The notes below the pieces were generated by a model. That model had not been told where the DNA came from. It searched no databases and worked only from the letters and a program-made list of their open reading frames with translations. Shown here piece after piece: positions 13,101 through 24,300 of a DNA stretch of 64,000 nucleotides (positions are counted from its first letter, which is position 1; the number at the start of each line of letters is the position of its first letter). The stretch spans positions 97,001 to 161,000 of the forward strand of contig QEYB01001179.1 of the NCBI GenBank assembly GCA_017562135.1. Direction: 5' to 3'. This DNA comes from Dipylidium caninum (lineage: Eukaryota > Platyhelminthes > Cestoda > Cyclophyllidea > Dipylidiidae). The translations under genes and the position numbers were made by a program.

Positions 13101-16100
13101 GGTTCTCCGGCTCCACAACATGCCCCTTTACTTACGAATTTCTCCTAATTAATCGCACTTTCATCCCCACTTATCATCCGGTTCAAGAAGGGCTCGAAGT
13201 TGTTCCAACCCGCTCATCCAAATTCTCCCCAGTTAATTCACTGGGCACTCATTTTGACTATTTCCACAAAAATCCCATCTTCCGCATATGGCACGAAATG
13301 GTTTGCCGAGCTGAAGTAAACCTTTCTGCGATTTGCGATGTTGTCTGAGAAGAATCCTCCTCCAATTCGTCCTCAACACCATCGTCCGAATCACCTTTTC
13401 GTGTGCAATCAGAAAGTGTATCTCCAGAAAACTCTTTGAATAAATTTCTACCTGCTTTTGTGGCACTTCTTCCCTTTGGTGGCGTAAACAAGTTTTATCA
13501 GTAGCCACTGGCACACTATCGCTTCACACTTAAGACCACCGTGTACCAACTTTTATTGAGTTAATTTGCTACGAACATGCGCAAAATAAACATGTGCTAG
13601 TGGCAACAATCATTGGCATATAAACGGACAGAACTCTCCGCTAGTTGAACACCCACTTCGATCTGGTAAAAAAATTTCAACGTTATTTCATTAATTTTCA
13701 AGTTTTGAAATCCCAGAGAGGTATTACAAAAATGAATTTTCATCGGGGGCGGTTGTGTATTGTTTCGACGGTATAAAGGCGACCACCGATAACACCAATA
13801 ATTCATTTAAGAAAAATGTAAATCTCTGTAAAGGGACACATAACACCGAAGTTCAAGCGGGGATAGACATGCGAAAAGGAGATTACGCAATTAAAACTCA
13901 CTTCTGACATCCCCGCTGGCAGTACTCGTCCGATTGGCTTTGAGTCGGCAGAGAGGACCCGAGGCCTCCCCAATCCTGCGCCGCTATCCTTCAAAGGCGA
14001 AAATGACCAACTGCGACTAAGTCGTGCCCCAGCGATACCTCGAGGTGGATTTAGGGAAGGTGGCTGACAGAATCATTTCCGAGAATCGTCAAAACATGAG
14101 CTTTTCAGTTTTGTAAAGTTATTGAGAGCAAAATTACCAGCTTCTAATTTTGAGTGTCTCACAATAGCAGGATGTGTGGAAAATCCTTAATGCCAATTAG
14201 AAGTTAAGGAACTATCTAAGAAAACGCATCGATCAAAATGGAAGAAATTCAAAGACGATATTTGTATTATATGCTAAAAATCACGTGGGTTGAGCCTCAC
14301 TCATATCGATAATGGATACGCCGGTTGTTTAGATTCAATGTCTGTCCCAATCACCCAATTTTCAAATTATCTTTAAATCAAAAATCCATTTTCACGAGAC
14401 ACATTTTTTATCAATCTGATAAGTGGCTTGAACCTAACATACTAATTCCAACTGGAATTAAGCAACTCACCGAAGCCGAGATCAAACGTAAATCATCTTG
14501 ATCACTTGAAGATTCAGTAGTCAAGACATCTTTCTGTAAGCTCACAAATAAGAATTACGTTGAGATAGTTAAGTTACACATGAAATAGAGAGTAAGAAAA
14601 AACGCACAAATAAGAGATCAGTGGTAAGAGATATTATCTGACCCGGAGTGCGGAAAAAGCCTCGTGACATCCGAGAACCAGACGGTGTGTAAATAACGTC
14701 AGCTGGTGAAAGGACTAAATAATGGTGAAAAATTTGGAAAAATTCACTTATTAGAATCCAAGCAAGGTTGAATTAATATCAAAAACGTTAAAGTCCCAAA
14801 AAATTCATTTGAAGTAGCTTGTGTTGTAATTTCCGAGATATGAACATCTCATTTCATATTTCCATGAAAAAGATCTAGAATGACTCGGGAAAACCTTAGT
14901 AAAGTTTCCAGACGAAGTCATTAATCCAAATCATATTTCCCATTAATCCGGTTCGCTTTGGATAAGAACCCCATATACCAGTGCTTACACGTCCTACCTC
15001 TATGCAATAGCAAAGAACACTGGGTTAAAGAATCTAAATCCTCGTAAAACCAGGCTCCAGACTAAAAGAATCATTTTCTTTAATGAGTGATCGACCCAGT
15101 TGAGACCTTCAGCCTGTGTCTCCTTAAGTTTCTAGCATCAGCTGTCAGGTCTCTGTATTGACCGAAGCTGTATAAGCAAGTACAACTCTTAAAAAGATAT
15201 TCCGAGAACCCATCATAATAAAACAGCATAAAACGACAGGCGTTTCGAGAAGAATGTTAAAAATGGTAGCCAAAAAATCAGAACCTGGCCAAGAACATCG
15301 GTATCAATATTCGTAAGTGCCAAAATAACATTAAGGATTTTCCACCGTCAAAACATGAACTATTGATTATACAGCACCATAAAAAAACAGAACACACCTT
15401 TCGACCAACTAATAGAAGAAAGGCCAAAATCTGTCAACTTCAGGTGTCCCTTAGCGGTAATAAGGATGTTATCCGGTTTCAAGTCTCGGTGGATGATTCC
15501 ATGTGAATGAAGGTACTTCACAGCAATAACCATTTCTGCCATATAGAGCGAGGAGTGCTTCTCTTCCAGATAACCAGTCGCCATAATTAGGGATTTCAGG
15601 TCACCACCGATCAAATACTCCATTATCTAACCAAACCAAGATTCTCTAACGAAATGAAGCATTTGGCTTACCAGGTAGACGTAGTTCTTCGTTTGCAGTG
15701 AGTAGTATAAGTGAACAATGTACGGGCATTTGCTGACGGCCAAGGCGTTACGTTCTGCCGTAACTGAAAAATTATCAAATATGAGGAAACCAACCCTGAC
15801 TGGCTAGATTTTTCTCACGCATAGCGACTTTTGACATAGCTTTGATAGCGTACAGCTTCGTTTTGTTCTTTTTCCTGGCGCCTAAATAAACTTTTCTGAA
15901 TTGCATTTCGGCAAGTTGGCGAAGTCTTACCCATAGGCTCCACGACTTATGGGTTTGATGATGACGAAATCTGAGATTGACGGAACAGCCTTGGGGCGGA
16001 TAGTAAATGATAGAAACTCACCGATGACATTTGTGTTAAAATTCTAGGAGCAATTTTTTGTAAAAAACAAAAGAGTTGAATACAGGAACGTAGAAGTCTT

Positions 16101-16118
16101 TAAGCGCACAGGTACCAT
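10072..16118 (-). CDS. MASTL: Greatwall/MASTL-type serine/threonine kinase (spliced gene)
   Basis: This AGC-family kinase is expected to phosphorylate ENSA/ARPP19 so that they inhibit PP2A-B55 and let cells enter mitosis. Coding exons in transcript order are 16043-15931, 15895-15795, 15763-15672, 15626-15398, 14714-14608, 14063-13902, 12484-12264, 12169-12006, 11866-11733, 11604-11401, 10884-10653, 10430-10192 and 10116-10072. All phases agree, giving about 680 residues against about 880 in human MASTL. Visible motifs are the glycine loop SRGAYGKVYLG (around residue 35), the ATP-binding lysine in YAIK (about 57), HRDLKPDN (about 149) and DFG (about 169). An insert of about 350 residues follows, then GTPEYLAPE (about 530), [12 protein letters not shown] and the C-tail [11 protein letters not shown]. 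The long DFG-to-APE insert and TRTPGQ-like segment separate it from MAST, LATS and NDR kinases. The weakest points are the start codon, the last exon and the 12264 donor. The nearest neighbour on this strand is the hyccin gene, about 5 kb upstream. Confidence 0.9.
10192..10430 (-). CDS. MASTL: MASTL exon: C-lobe end and AGC C-tail
   Basis: Opens with [14 protein letters not shown], continues through [17 protein letters not shown] and [13 protein letters not shown] and closes at [17 protein letters not shown]. This equals the family's MPFIPQPDDETDTSYFE tail. The donor is GAA|GTAAGA. Without splicing, the frame adds only about ten residues before a stop. Confidence 0.93.
10653..10884 (-). CDS. 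MASTL: MASTL exon: activation segment, APE and alpha-F/G
   Basis: After [12 protein letters not shown], the exon encodes [36 protein letters not shown] and [13 protein letters not shown]. This is the resumed C-lobe and matches Greatwall GRILGTPDYLAPELL and AVDWWALGVCLFE. Flanks are CTCTTAG and CTAG|GTAATA. Confidence 0.95.
11401..11604 (-). CDS. MASTL: MASTL exon: Asp/Ser-rich insert end
   Basis: A 68-codon exon, phase 0 at both ends, with acceptor TCTCCAG and donor CGA|GTGAGT. It reads [20 protein letters not shown], then [19 protein letters not shown]. No domain is visible; it belongs to the family-variable insert. Confidence 0.78.
11733..11866 (-). CDS. MASTL: MASTL exon: end of insert, [11 protein letters not shown] motif
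   Basis: Acceptor ACTTTTAG, 44 codons plus two joining bases, donor [25 protein letters not shown] resembles GTPYRTPKSVRRG, the conserved TP-rich segment just before the activation loop in vertebrate MASTL. Activating CDK sites lie in that region in the family. Confidence 0.8.
12006..12169 (-). CDS. MASTL: MASTL exon: middle insert, DNKENF and FKTPAEPPP segment
   Basis: The acceptor TTTATTACAG leads into [15 protein letters not shown], then [21 protein letters not shown] recalls the ANKEN stretch of vertebrate MASTL inserts, a weak match. The donor is A|GTGAGA, and phase carries exactly into the next exon. Confidence 0.78.
12264..12484 (-). CDS. MASTL: MASTL exon: middle insert, Ser/Pro-rich
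   Basis: Follows TTTTCTAG and starts [11 protein letters not shown] in phase 0, then becomes Ser/Pro-rich ([16 protein letters not shown]). No GT donor keeps the frame into the next exon. A GC donor (AT|GCAAGC) at 12263 does, so the 3' end is a proposal. The frame stays open to a stop near 12240. Confidence 0.6.
12485..13901. other. MASTL intron, 1.4 kb
   Basis: The longest intron of the kinase gene. The minus strand has an open frame at about 13490-13258 rich in Asp, Glu and Ser, but no acceptor gives it a phase that fits its neighbours, so I leave it out of the gene. The rest shows nothing recognisable. Confidence 0.5.
13902..14063 (-). CDS. MASTL: MASTL exon: middle insert, Pro/Arg/Ser-rich
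   Basis: A 54-codon exon, phase 0 at both ends, with acceptor TGTCAG and donor GAA|GTGAGT. It reads [12 protein letters not shown], then [16 protein letters not shown]. No domain is visible, as expected for the nonconserved middle region. SFSPLKD is a candidate proline-directed phosphosite. Confidence 0.7.
14608..14714 (-). CDS. MASTL: MASTL exon: start of the long insert, FRTPGQ motif
   Basis: Encodes [10 protein letters not shown] and then [12 protein letters not shown], which lines up with the TTPSMAKP and SRTPGQVLSLIS segments that open the Greatwall-specific insert in vertebrate MASTL. Phase matches the DFG exon (one base carried over). The GTGCGT donor is weaker than the others. Confidence 0.82.
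14715..15397. other. MASTL intron after the DFG exon
   Basis: This 683-base AT-rich intron separates the DFG exon from the insert. No exon, repeat or RNA is seen in it. Confidence 0.6.
15398..15626 (-). CDS. MASTL: MASTL exon: hinge, HRD catalytic loop and DFG
   Basis: Starts at [13 protein letters not shown] (hinge and alpha-D), continues through [16 protein letters not shown] and ends just after LKLTDFGLS. The catalytic Asp, Asn and DFG Asp are all present. The donor is AAAG|GTGTG. The kinase domain then breaks off, and its activation segment resumes about 4.5 kb further along the minus strand. Confidence 0.95.
15672..15763 (-). CDS. MASTL: MASTL exon: alpha-C region
   Basis: Encodes [20 protein letters not shown], almost the family pattern (AERDALALSKSPFIVHLYYS); its AER glutamate is the expected alpha-C salt-bridge residue. 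The exon lies between a 31-base and a 45-base intron. Confidence 0.92.
15795..15895 (-). CDS. MASTL: MASTL exon: VYLG loop end and catalytic lysine
   Basis: Encodes [10 protein letters not shown], then LYAIKAMSK, whose lysine is the expected ATP-binding residue. Entry is across a 35-base intron with acceptor TTCAG, and exit across a 31-base intron (GTTGGT to TTTTCAG). Phase is conserved on both sides. Confidence 0.88.
15931..16043 (-). CDS. MASTL: MASTL exon: N-terminus and glycine-rich loop
   Basis: The end of this exon encodes [17 protein letters not shown], matching the Greatwall N-lobe pattern (IEDFVILKPISRGAFG in animals). The donor is GG|GTAAGA. The 5' boundary uses the acceptor CCTAG; no methionine is in frame inside, so the start lies upstream. 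A 35-base intron follows. Confidence 0.75.
16116..16118 (-). CDS. MASTL: Possible MASTL start codon on its own exon end
   Basis: The exon at 16043-15931 has no in-frame ATG, and an in-frame TAG sits at its acceptor. On the minus strand an ATG at 16118-16116 is followed directly by GTACCT. Splicing over a 72-base intron would put that Met in phase 0 with the next exon. This is a phase-compatible guess; another upstream start exon is possible. Confidence 0.3.
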
Positions 16119-19100
16119 CTAAATGGTGGTGACTACTAAGAATTGGCTTCAGAATTTAATCAAATAGGTGGTAAGAGCAACATTTTAACGCGTGTACCTT
16201 AAGGAATGTGTTGAAGAAATAACTTACTGAAGATGTGGAAGACCCGAATTTAAATGCGCAGAAAAAGCAATGAGCCAACCTCTCGAGGCAAATCACACCG
16301 CGCGCCTGACGTGGAATATCTACCACCGATGAATTTAAACGCTATGGTTTTATTCTCTATTAAGCCGACGAAAGTAAACCAATAATATTAAAAACAAAAC
16401 AACTTAATACTTATTAACCTTTTGTTTTTATAAATTGGATTTGGTTAGTCAATTTTTAGTGAATAAACACAAAACAAAAAATCGTGGTTTCATAAACCAC
16501 TAATAACATATTTGGAGGCAAGTGAACCTTGGCGTCTAATTCTTACGCCAATTTTCCTTTACCTTAGTTATTATTCTACGAAAGGACTCCTAGCCATATG
16601 TCCGAGGCATCCAGATTCATTGCTGGTGAGTAGATATAAACTTCAAGCCCTCATTTTTCCTATATGTGCGAGGTGAATGCATGTATGGAGGTTTCGACAC
16701 AATCATTGCTAACCATTCTTACTTTTTAGAGTACTTTAAGTTGCATGCAAGGTTCTCTTCTTGCCAACAAATAATAAGCTCCTCTAGGTAGACCCAAGTT
16801 TATTCCCCTCGAAAGCATTTTAATTAGCTCTCAGATAATTTCACAATACCGAGTTATTAATTCTCGAATTCACTGATTATGTTAAGGATGTACTATACCT
16901 TCTATCTTTTAACTTTCAGTATGTTCTCATTGAACATGCTGATGGAACTGTCTCAGTGACTCCTCAAAACCTCAGTGAATAGTAGTTTGGGTACGTTCTC
17001 ATCCACTTATACTTCTGTCAACCCCTTTTCTCTCCTGACTTTCCACTAGATGCCCATGTCAATTGCTCATTTGAACGCGATTTTCGTACAGTCCACCATG
17101 TTGTAGTAAAGCTGCTGAGCCAAGCTCCACATATCTGTCCTTAACTCAAGCTACCTAAGTACAGGACAGAGACTTAAGGATGTTACTTCTTAATAGCGCA
17201 ATTTACTATACAGATTTGCCACAAAATCAGGTGCATTTTCGTCGAACATGTCACCATGACCAGAAGATACTAATCGAGGTCTAAGCCTTATACTCAACCG
17301 AGGGCAAATTTGAGAGCACGCTGGTCCGAGACTCAACTTTCTTTCTTCCACCGACTAGCGTAAGTAAACCATTTCCACATTGGTACATCCAGGCATACGC
17401 AGGCACCCATGTATTCCAAATATTTGAAAGGAAATACTACTTGGCTGTTCACTCGGTTGCCAGAGGAATTTAAATTAGTAAAATGTGGTCAGCTGCTCTT
17501 GCATTCGTGAATATTGAGTGTTTCGAGTATGTGGAATCCCAACCAGAAAGGCAAAATATGAAATGAGAAGTAAAAAGGGCTTCCAAGGGTAAGGCAATAG
17601 TGTGTATGAAATATTTCTGTAGACTAATGCGCATCCTGGAAATAACGATTACCATAAAGGAGACATCGTCACTTTCATGAGCCCCTTTTCGTATTTTTTA
17701 TGTAGTTGAGATGAAGTCTTTAACTTGAAGCACACTTTTCCATATTGAAGGCAGAGAGGCAAAATATATAGAGAAAGTAATGAAGACTCTGGAACTACGG
17801 ACTCCCAGCACTTGCTCAAGCCTCGTAGTAGCTGAAAAAGAACTTTAATTTAAAAGTGCTGAAAATCACAGGAATGTCGTTCGGTGCCGCTTCTCTTCCT
17901 TTGGCGGGGTAATTGACTATGAGTGTTTCATAATTGCGGCGGAGAGTCTATTGAGGCGATTGCTGCTTTTTACGACTGATGATTTAATTAACTGACGGTT
18001 GCAAATGTCTTACATTTTCAGAGATCAAATCACAAGCGTTTTGTTAATATGTGGAAAAAAACGATGATGTCCTTTGGCCACCTCGCCACGTATTTGCCGT
18101 CCCCCCAATGTCTAAACTGCCTACTATTAAGTGAGCGGTGGCAGTAATTTCCGATTCGCAACTCTGCCCATATTCTTAAATAACAGTTCTACTTTTCCGT
18201 CATGCCTTGGTTGACAGGTGAGTGAAGTGAAACCACGTCATGGAGTCTTTGTTCTGCCAACACATTAAAATCAATTAATCAGAATCTCTCGTTAAAGAGA
18301 CCATTAGCATACGCTGTGAGGTATACCTACAGGAGACACGGTAACGGAAATGTCAGTCTTGATTTAATCACCTTTTTGAGCGGTTTCATAATTCATGATT
18401 CGCCAAAGCGAAGAAGACAATGGTTCCATGCGCGGACCGCCGTATCCTCGCTGTCGGACTTCGAACTTGTGGCAACGTGTTCTCGCCCGGTGAAGCGAGA
18501 TGAGACAAGTGAAGACAGTTTATTCACATGCCGAACATTCTATTTTTCCCATCTTTCCTTTTTGTCAAGCGCTGTTTCTGTATAACATTAGTCAGTTGTT
18601 GAGTCTTCGACATACTTTTCATCACAAATTGACCTTATGCGAGAATTTTACACACAAGGATGTCTTTTTAAGCTATTTCGTTTGCCCTCATATGCGGCCT
18701 TTACAAGTCCCCTGCATTCAACCATACTCTTGGACGAGGGCTGAAGAAACTAGTGAATCAAAGGCAATTAGGGTATTTTACATGCATTGAAAATGGTCCC
18801 TTCTTCCTAAACTTCATCAAACAAGGAAGAATTCCCCAGCCTTTTCGGTCAACATATGGCGGGTCCTCTTTGTTTTGACCCTCCCACTCGTGCGTCAAGG
18901 CAAACTTCTTCTTCTGAGTGATCACCAACTTCAGTATGTTCCATTTCGGAGAATAACCGGCATTCTGTTTCATCGTCATTTCGGTGGTTGCGTCAGCACA
19001 ATGACACTGATTTTCATTCAAATGAATGATACAGTTATTACTTCCTATCGGGGCACATTTTAGAGGAATCGAGTCAGCCATTTTACCCATGTAAAGGCAA

Positions 19101-20853
19101 ATGCCTCAAAGAAAGCGCAATTCATCCTGTTCATTCAACTTTGTCAGCAGTCAGATGGTCTGCCCACTTGGCAGTTTGACAGTGAAAGGTGTACAGATGA
19201 CATCCATCTTTAGTGCAAGGCAAATGTTAAAGGGACAGTCACTGACATCTTTTGTCAGAACATGATGCGTACAAAACACCTAGGCCGTCATCTTCCGAAT
19301 GCATTCTTAAAGCTTCGTAAGAAGTTATCTACTATGAGAAGCACAATTTTGCGAAGTAGGACTAATTAAGTATATCAAATCCTGTCGAGTCAAGCAGCGT
19401 TTCCTTGCCCTTGCGACACACCCTTCCATCCACGACCGAGAAGACCGCCCTACGATTACCTCGGTCTGATTTATTTCCTACAAGGCCCTTGTGTAAACGC
19501 ATTAATTGTACCCGTGTTAGATATCCATTGGCTGCATACGGACCATTACCCTCACCTCTGATGCCTTTTTGCGCTCCTTTCAATTTCCAACTTACTATTT
19601 AGAAAGGGAATACTGTTTGCCAGCCTTAGTGGCAATGCTCCCTTGGTTAGGGGACTGATCTCAGTGAATGTGTGAAGCCGTCAATCTCGAAGAAGTTTAC
19701 CTTAAACCTCCACTTCGCGGTAAAATCAAGTTACCGACATTATCGTACAGGTGAAATTGGCTCTTGATTTTACAAGCCTCGCACAAAAGTAATCAACATT
19801 TCATTCGGAAGGAGGTGGCGATTCGGGAATATCGTCTTCGATGAAACCTGCATTATTTTATTCATAAGTTTTAAAAATCTCACAAATTTTGAGCAAAGTA
19901 GAAGGCCCCCGAGTTTCCCTTTACACGCACGGATTTAACATTGAAAGCGTCGGAAAAAATAGTGTGAATTCTGAGGTAGGCCAGTGGGGCGGTTGCTAAG
20001 ACCATGTTTAATATTTGAGCAATTTTTAGAAGTAGAAGCTTCGGTCATTTCAAAGCTTTTAACGTGGGAACGGATACAGCGCACTGACGAATGGGAGGCA
20101 GGGGAGGGGCGAAATGGCCACACCGATTCCGCGGAGCGAAGTCGGGAGAAGTTAAAAAAGCATCTCATTACTTCTACCAAGCCGACGGCATAGGCAATTA
20201 AGCTAACAGGAGGGGAAACTAGTTGAAAGATTTTGAAAGAACAATTTATTCTCAGTCTCACTTGTTTCTATTGGTGCCATTTACCTAAAAGCATCGTTGA
20301 TTGAGACATTATGTTTTCTTCTTCATGGAGGCACCAAAGATGCACCGCTTTCAGAGGCCTCCAAAGTTAGTCGATGCGGACTCGCACACCCGATTGTGCT
20401 TCAGCTGTGAAGAAATCAAGCGAGGATGTTATGAGAGTAGATTTTAATTGTCCAAAGGCAGGCGCCTACACCGGCCGCCTAGCCCTTCTGAGTGGGTCGG
20501 AGGGAGTAAGGTTGACACCTCTTATTAGTGAGCTCGTGCATAGTGGTCAGTGCCTGGATGACGGGCAAAGAAATCTCAGAGCCGCACTCTTCAGAGTTAT
20601 CGATGGGGACTTTGAACACCACTGACCACAGGCTTCCTTCCTCACGTCATCAACGCATCAGGTGGCACTGCACCGACTGAGTACCACTGAAGTTGGCTCG
20701 GAGTGTTACATCGATGGGCACGGAGAGCTGACTCGTTAGAACGATGGGCTTCATCCACAGATGCCTTGCATTGAATAGTCATAAGGCATTTGAGAAGATT
20801 TCTCCACAAACTTTTATAAACTCTCTAATTACGTCGCACAGTCAAGTAACATT
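16119..20853. other. Intergenic DNA between MASTL and hyccin genes
   Basis: It should hold the kinase promoter at its left end and the hyccin 3' UTR at its right. Open stretches at 18758-19090 (minus) and 20374-20625 (plus) have no splice or domain support. I see no RNA gene or transposon. Confidence 0.5.
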
Positions 20854-20958
20854 TTTATTTACATAACTACCATTCGCGCACTAAAGGACTTTAGACAGTT
20901 AAAAGTTTCGAAAGGATCGGTTACAGATGGCAGAGCAAAAACTGCAAATTCCAGTGCA

Positions 20959-20964
20959 TTTAAT
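20959..20964 (-). terminator. Candidate poly(A) signal of the hyccin gene
   Basis: ATTAAA on the minus strand lies about 250 bases past the hyccin stop. A canonical AATAAA follows at 20859-20854, about 355 bases past the stop. Either could end the transcript. Confidence 0.3.
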
Positions 20965-21213
20965 AGAGGAAAAGGAAGTAAATAATAACTAGACATTCCA
21001 TAAATGCAAATCTCCAGAGCTGAGGCAAAGTGGCGGGCGAGGGGACTCGGAGGAAAGAGTCTACGCTCAAGAGACTATCGGGGCAGCGGAATGTCGGTGG
21101 CGAGGATGGGTAAAGAAAAGAACTTGCATCCATTGCCACACGGAATGTACACATGCATGCAGATGCACCCCCGACTTTAAGTGGGAGAAAAGGAAGGGGC
21201 GATAATCTTTGTT

Positions 21214-21369
21214 TTAAATTGAGCGCGGAGCTTGTGATGATGCCGATGGTTTGGATGTTGATAGAGTCGGCGGGGGGGCGTTCTTTCGAGCGACATCCAC
21301 CTCGTCAGCAAACGTGACCCTCAGGTTGTAAGGACTTTTAAATCTACTGTTTCGCAGGGCACCGCACAA
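21214..21369 (-). CDS. FAM126: Hyccin exon 7: C-terminus
   Basis: The acceptor TTTATGTGCAG opens LCGALRNSRFKSPYNLRVTF in phase 0. The exon ends KPSASSQAPRSI and a TAA stop. The good pyrimidine tract and in-phase fit support it; its sequence has no recognised family match. Confidence 0.6.
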   Translation of the reverse strand: MCGALRNSRFKSPYNLRVTFADEVDVARKNAPPPTLSTSKPSASSQAPRSI

Positions 21370-24300
21370 CTGCACATAAAAGTGCATATTGGTAAGAAAG
21401 GGGAAAGAGGAAACAGTTTCTGGCCACGAAAATAGCCAACCGGTGTTTAAAAAATTGGTCCGCAAAATAAACAAAGCACTAATTAACGAGCTCTCACCCT
21501 AGCATTGAAAGACAGTGTGCGCTGCCTCGCAGACGCTTTAACGTTGCTGCATGCGGCACAATTGAGGCAATGAAGGTTTCCCTTGGAGGATGGAAATTGA
21601 GACGGGACCACCGTTTGGCGTCGTGGAGAAAGGCTCTGCGTCCGCGGCCGAAGCCTTATACTGTGAGTTTACATCCTTGTCTAGACGGAATGCCATTGGA
21701 GTCGACGGCCCACCAGCAGAGTCGGAAGCAGTTACATTCTGACCAGAGTTGACGCTATTAATCTTTACCATTGGAATATCCTCCTCCAGGCGGAAAGACT
21801 GGAAGGAAGCGTTGGTAATCGGTATGGGAGCTTTAGAGGACCGAAGTACTTCGTCCCCTATTGCTGCACCTGGTGATTGGTGCTGTTCCTCCCCCATAGT
21901 GGATGACGCTCCGGAAGAGGAGGTCGGTGAGTAGATGGGGGAATATGGACGGAGGTTTGTCAAAGCGTTGGATTGGTTACTTTGATCCGCGACTCCCGCT
22001 GACACTGCCCTATTGTCTTGAGTAGGAGGGATTGTGGCGACGTCCCGGTATACTTTACTGTTACAGATGCTGTTAGTGTAGAGGAGAACCTACAATGAAG
22101 ACCACGAATTCGGAGTTAATGGACCGAAGCTTGGGGCCGCTGCTGAAGCCAATTTAAGTAGCAATAGTGAATTGCAAAGTCTCCGCACTTAGCATAGGAT
22201 CAATTATAAAAAAACAAGTTGTATTTGTGAACGTTTTAAACTTTAGTTAACTTCGTCTTACAAGTAAGCCAAATCCTACGACTAGTTCCATCAGTGTGTT
22301 CGCTTTTCTCCGGAGTCAGGTGAGGCACTAGAGTAGTGCCGATGATTCTCAACAAAGCAAAATTAATCCTATCTCTGAAAAACTGATAGTTTTCAAACCA
22401 GACAAATGCATTTACAAAGGAAACTATTAAAACAAATATGGGCCATAAAAGTTACCTAATCCGAGGGTATTTTAATTGCTTTACACCGATTCTGCGAAAA
22501 AAGAAGCAGCATATGTCGGCTATATCTCAGTGGAGGAAAAGGAGCGTCACATATCGGTGGCTTTTATCTCATGATCTTGCAATCATGATCCTTCTAATAA
22601 ACCAAAGATGGTCAGAAGTCTCTTTACGCATTGATATTCCCATTTATTCAGAAAAGATCAGGATTAAAATTGCGTAGACAGGGCCTTGATTCGCCCTCGC
22701 AAATAGCACAAAACTAAATTGTTCAATTAATTCTGACACCTTCTATTAAATCATAGAAAAATCACGGGTGGTGATGCCAAATTTGCACATTAATAGCGCG
22801 AGTGAACCACGTACGTTAGACCAGAGCTCCAAGGTGGCTCGCCTGGCGAGGGCTTCAATGCCGGCGGCAGCGAGGTGCCCCTGCTCGGTGGTAAGGGCGA
22901 AGTGAAGCCCTGGCAGGAGGTCGAGAACAAAGTGTGCCGGTAGACGGGGTATGCGGATTGCCGCCAACTGCATTCCCAGTGGCCGCGACGGTACCCTCTG
23001 CTGTCCTCGGCTCCCACCTACACTGTTGCGTTGCAGAGCGTAGAATGGGCGTTTAGATTTTTTCTTTCTCTCGCCTTTGCTTTTTTGTACCATTATAGAT
23101 GGAGGAGTGCGAGGTCGTTGCTGGTCGGCTTGTTGTTGTTGCTCCTGCTGCTCCTGTTGATTCTGCTGCGAAAGAACGTCAGCAGTGGAGGAGACACAAC
23201 TGTGGGCGGTGACGACATCATCCTCACCATCATCGTTGTCAGCAATGTCGTCGAGGGTGCTTTGCGTATTGATGAGTCTTTCCTCCACTTCCGATTTCAG
23301 AGGCTTAAAGAAATGAAATTTTGATTAAAACTTGGGAAATCACCGAGTTACACTAAAAAATGCTTTTGTTCAGATGTACTCTTGAACCGTTGACAGGAAT
23401 TTTAAACGTTAGGTGCAACAGTGACCAAGACCGAGGGCACCACCCCTCTCGTGCACCAAAGCTGCAACTGGAAATCGTATTGTCGCTGTCATTTCATGAA
23501 AGAGATAGTATATTTGTGGCAGGTGCCAAAAAAGGTGATTTTCTTTTATAAATGGTGACACCAAAATGCGCGGTGCTGATTGCTTAATCAGGAAACACGT
23601 CAAGAGTGAAGTGAGATAACTTCAAATAAGTGAAGTATTGCATTCAAAACTTCAAGAGAGAGAAGAACTTTTCGATTTGGACGCAAACGGCTACTTCTTT
23701 AAAGAATGGCGTGATTTAGGCGTAGGGAAGATACTCCACATCCTCACACTGTTGCTCTATCATGAAAGTAGAAAAAGTGCATAGTTTTGCACACATTTCC
23801 CTAAAATTGAAAGCAATTTAAAAGACAACAAAAATTAACGTGTGGGTAGGGGGGCAAATTTTTCACGAAATTTGTTTTATTCAGTCAAACAGACATTAGA
23901 ATTCGCGATTAAACTCAATTCCATGAAAATCACTACTTCGAGAAGTAAGACACGCTGTTTTCGTCTCGAGCTTCCTTTCCAAACATCGGTCTGGCATGGG
24001 GACTCTCCTATGTCCTCTTCCCAATCGTCTTATCATCTCCCGACTACTTACTTGGTAAATGATTGTCTATCATTAAAAGGCGAAAAAAAATTATCAAGCA
24101 AACAAGAGGGATGATGATCCTGGTAGCTGCCGATTGTGTTGTTCATCGTCATAATGGATGGGGAGACTTGTCTGCCACCTTGTCTCCTTCCCAACACACC
24201 TTTGAAAAGGGGACATTCTGCTGAGTGTCAACAGACCTTCTCTATATCTGAAGAAGTTTAGATACCGACTTCCCTCCCAAAGGTTTAAGGGGGTACAGCA

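Noticed and set aside
13258..13491. Acidic minus-strand open frame inside a MASTL intron
   Set aside because: Composition looks coding, but upstream acceptors leave the wrong phase and the flanking exons already join in phase 0 without it.
18758..19090. 110-codon minus-strand frame between the two identified genes
   Set aside because: No domain, no splice fit to either neighbour and mixed composition; within chance length.
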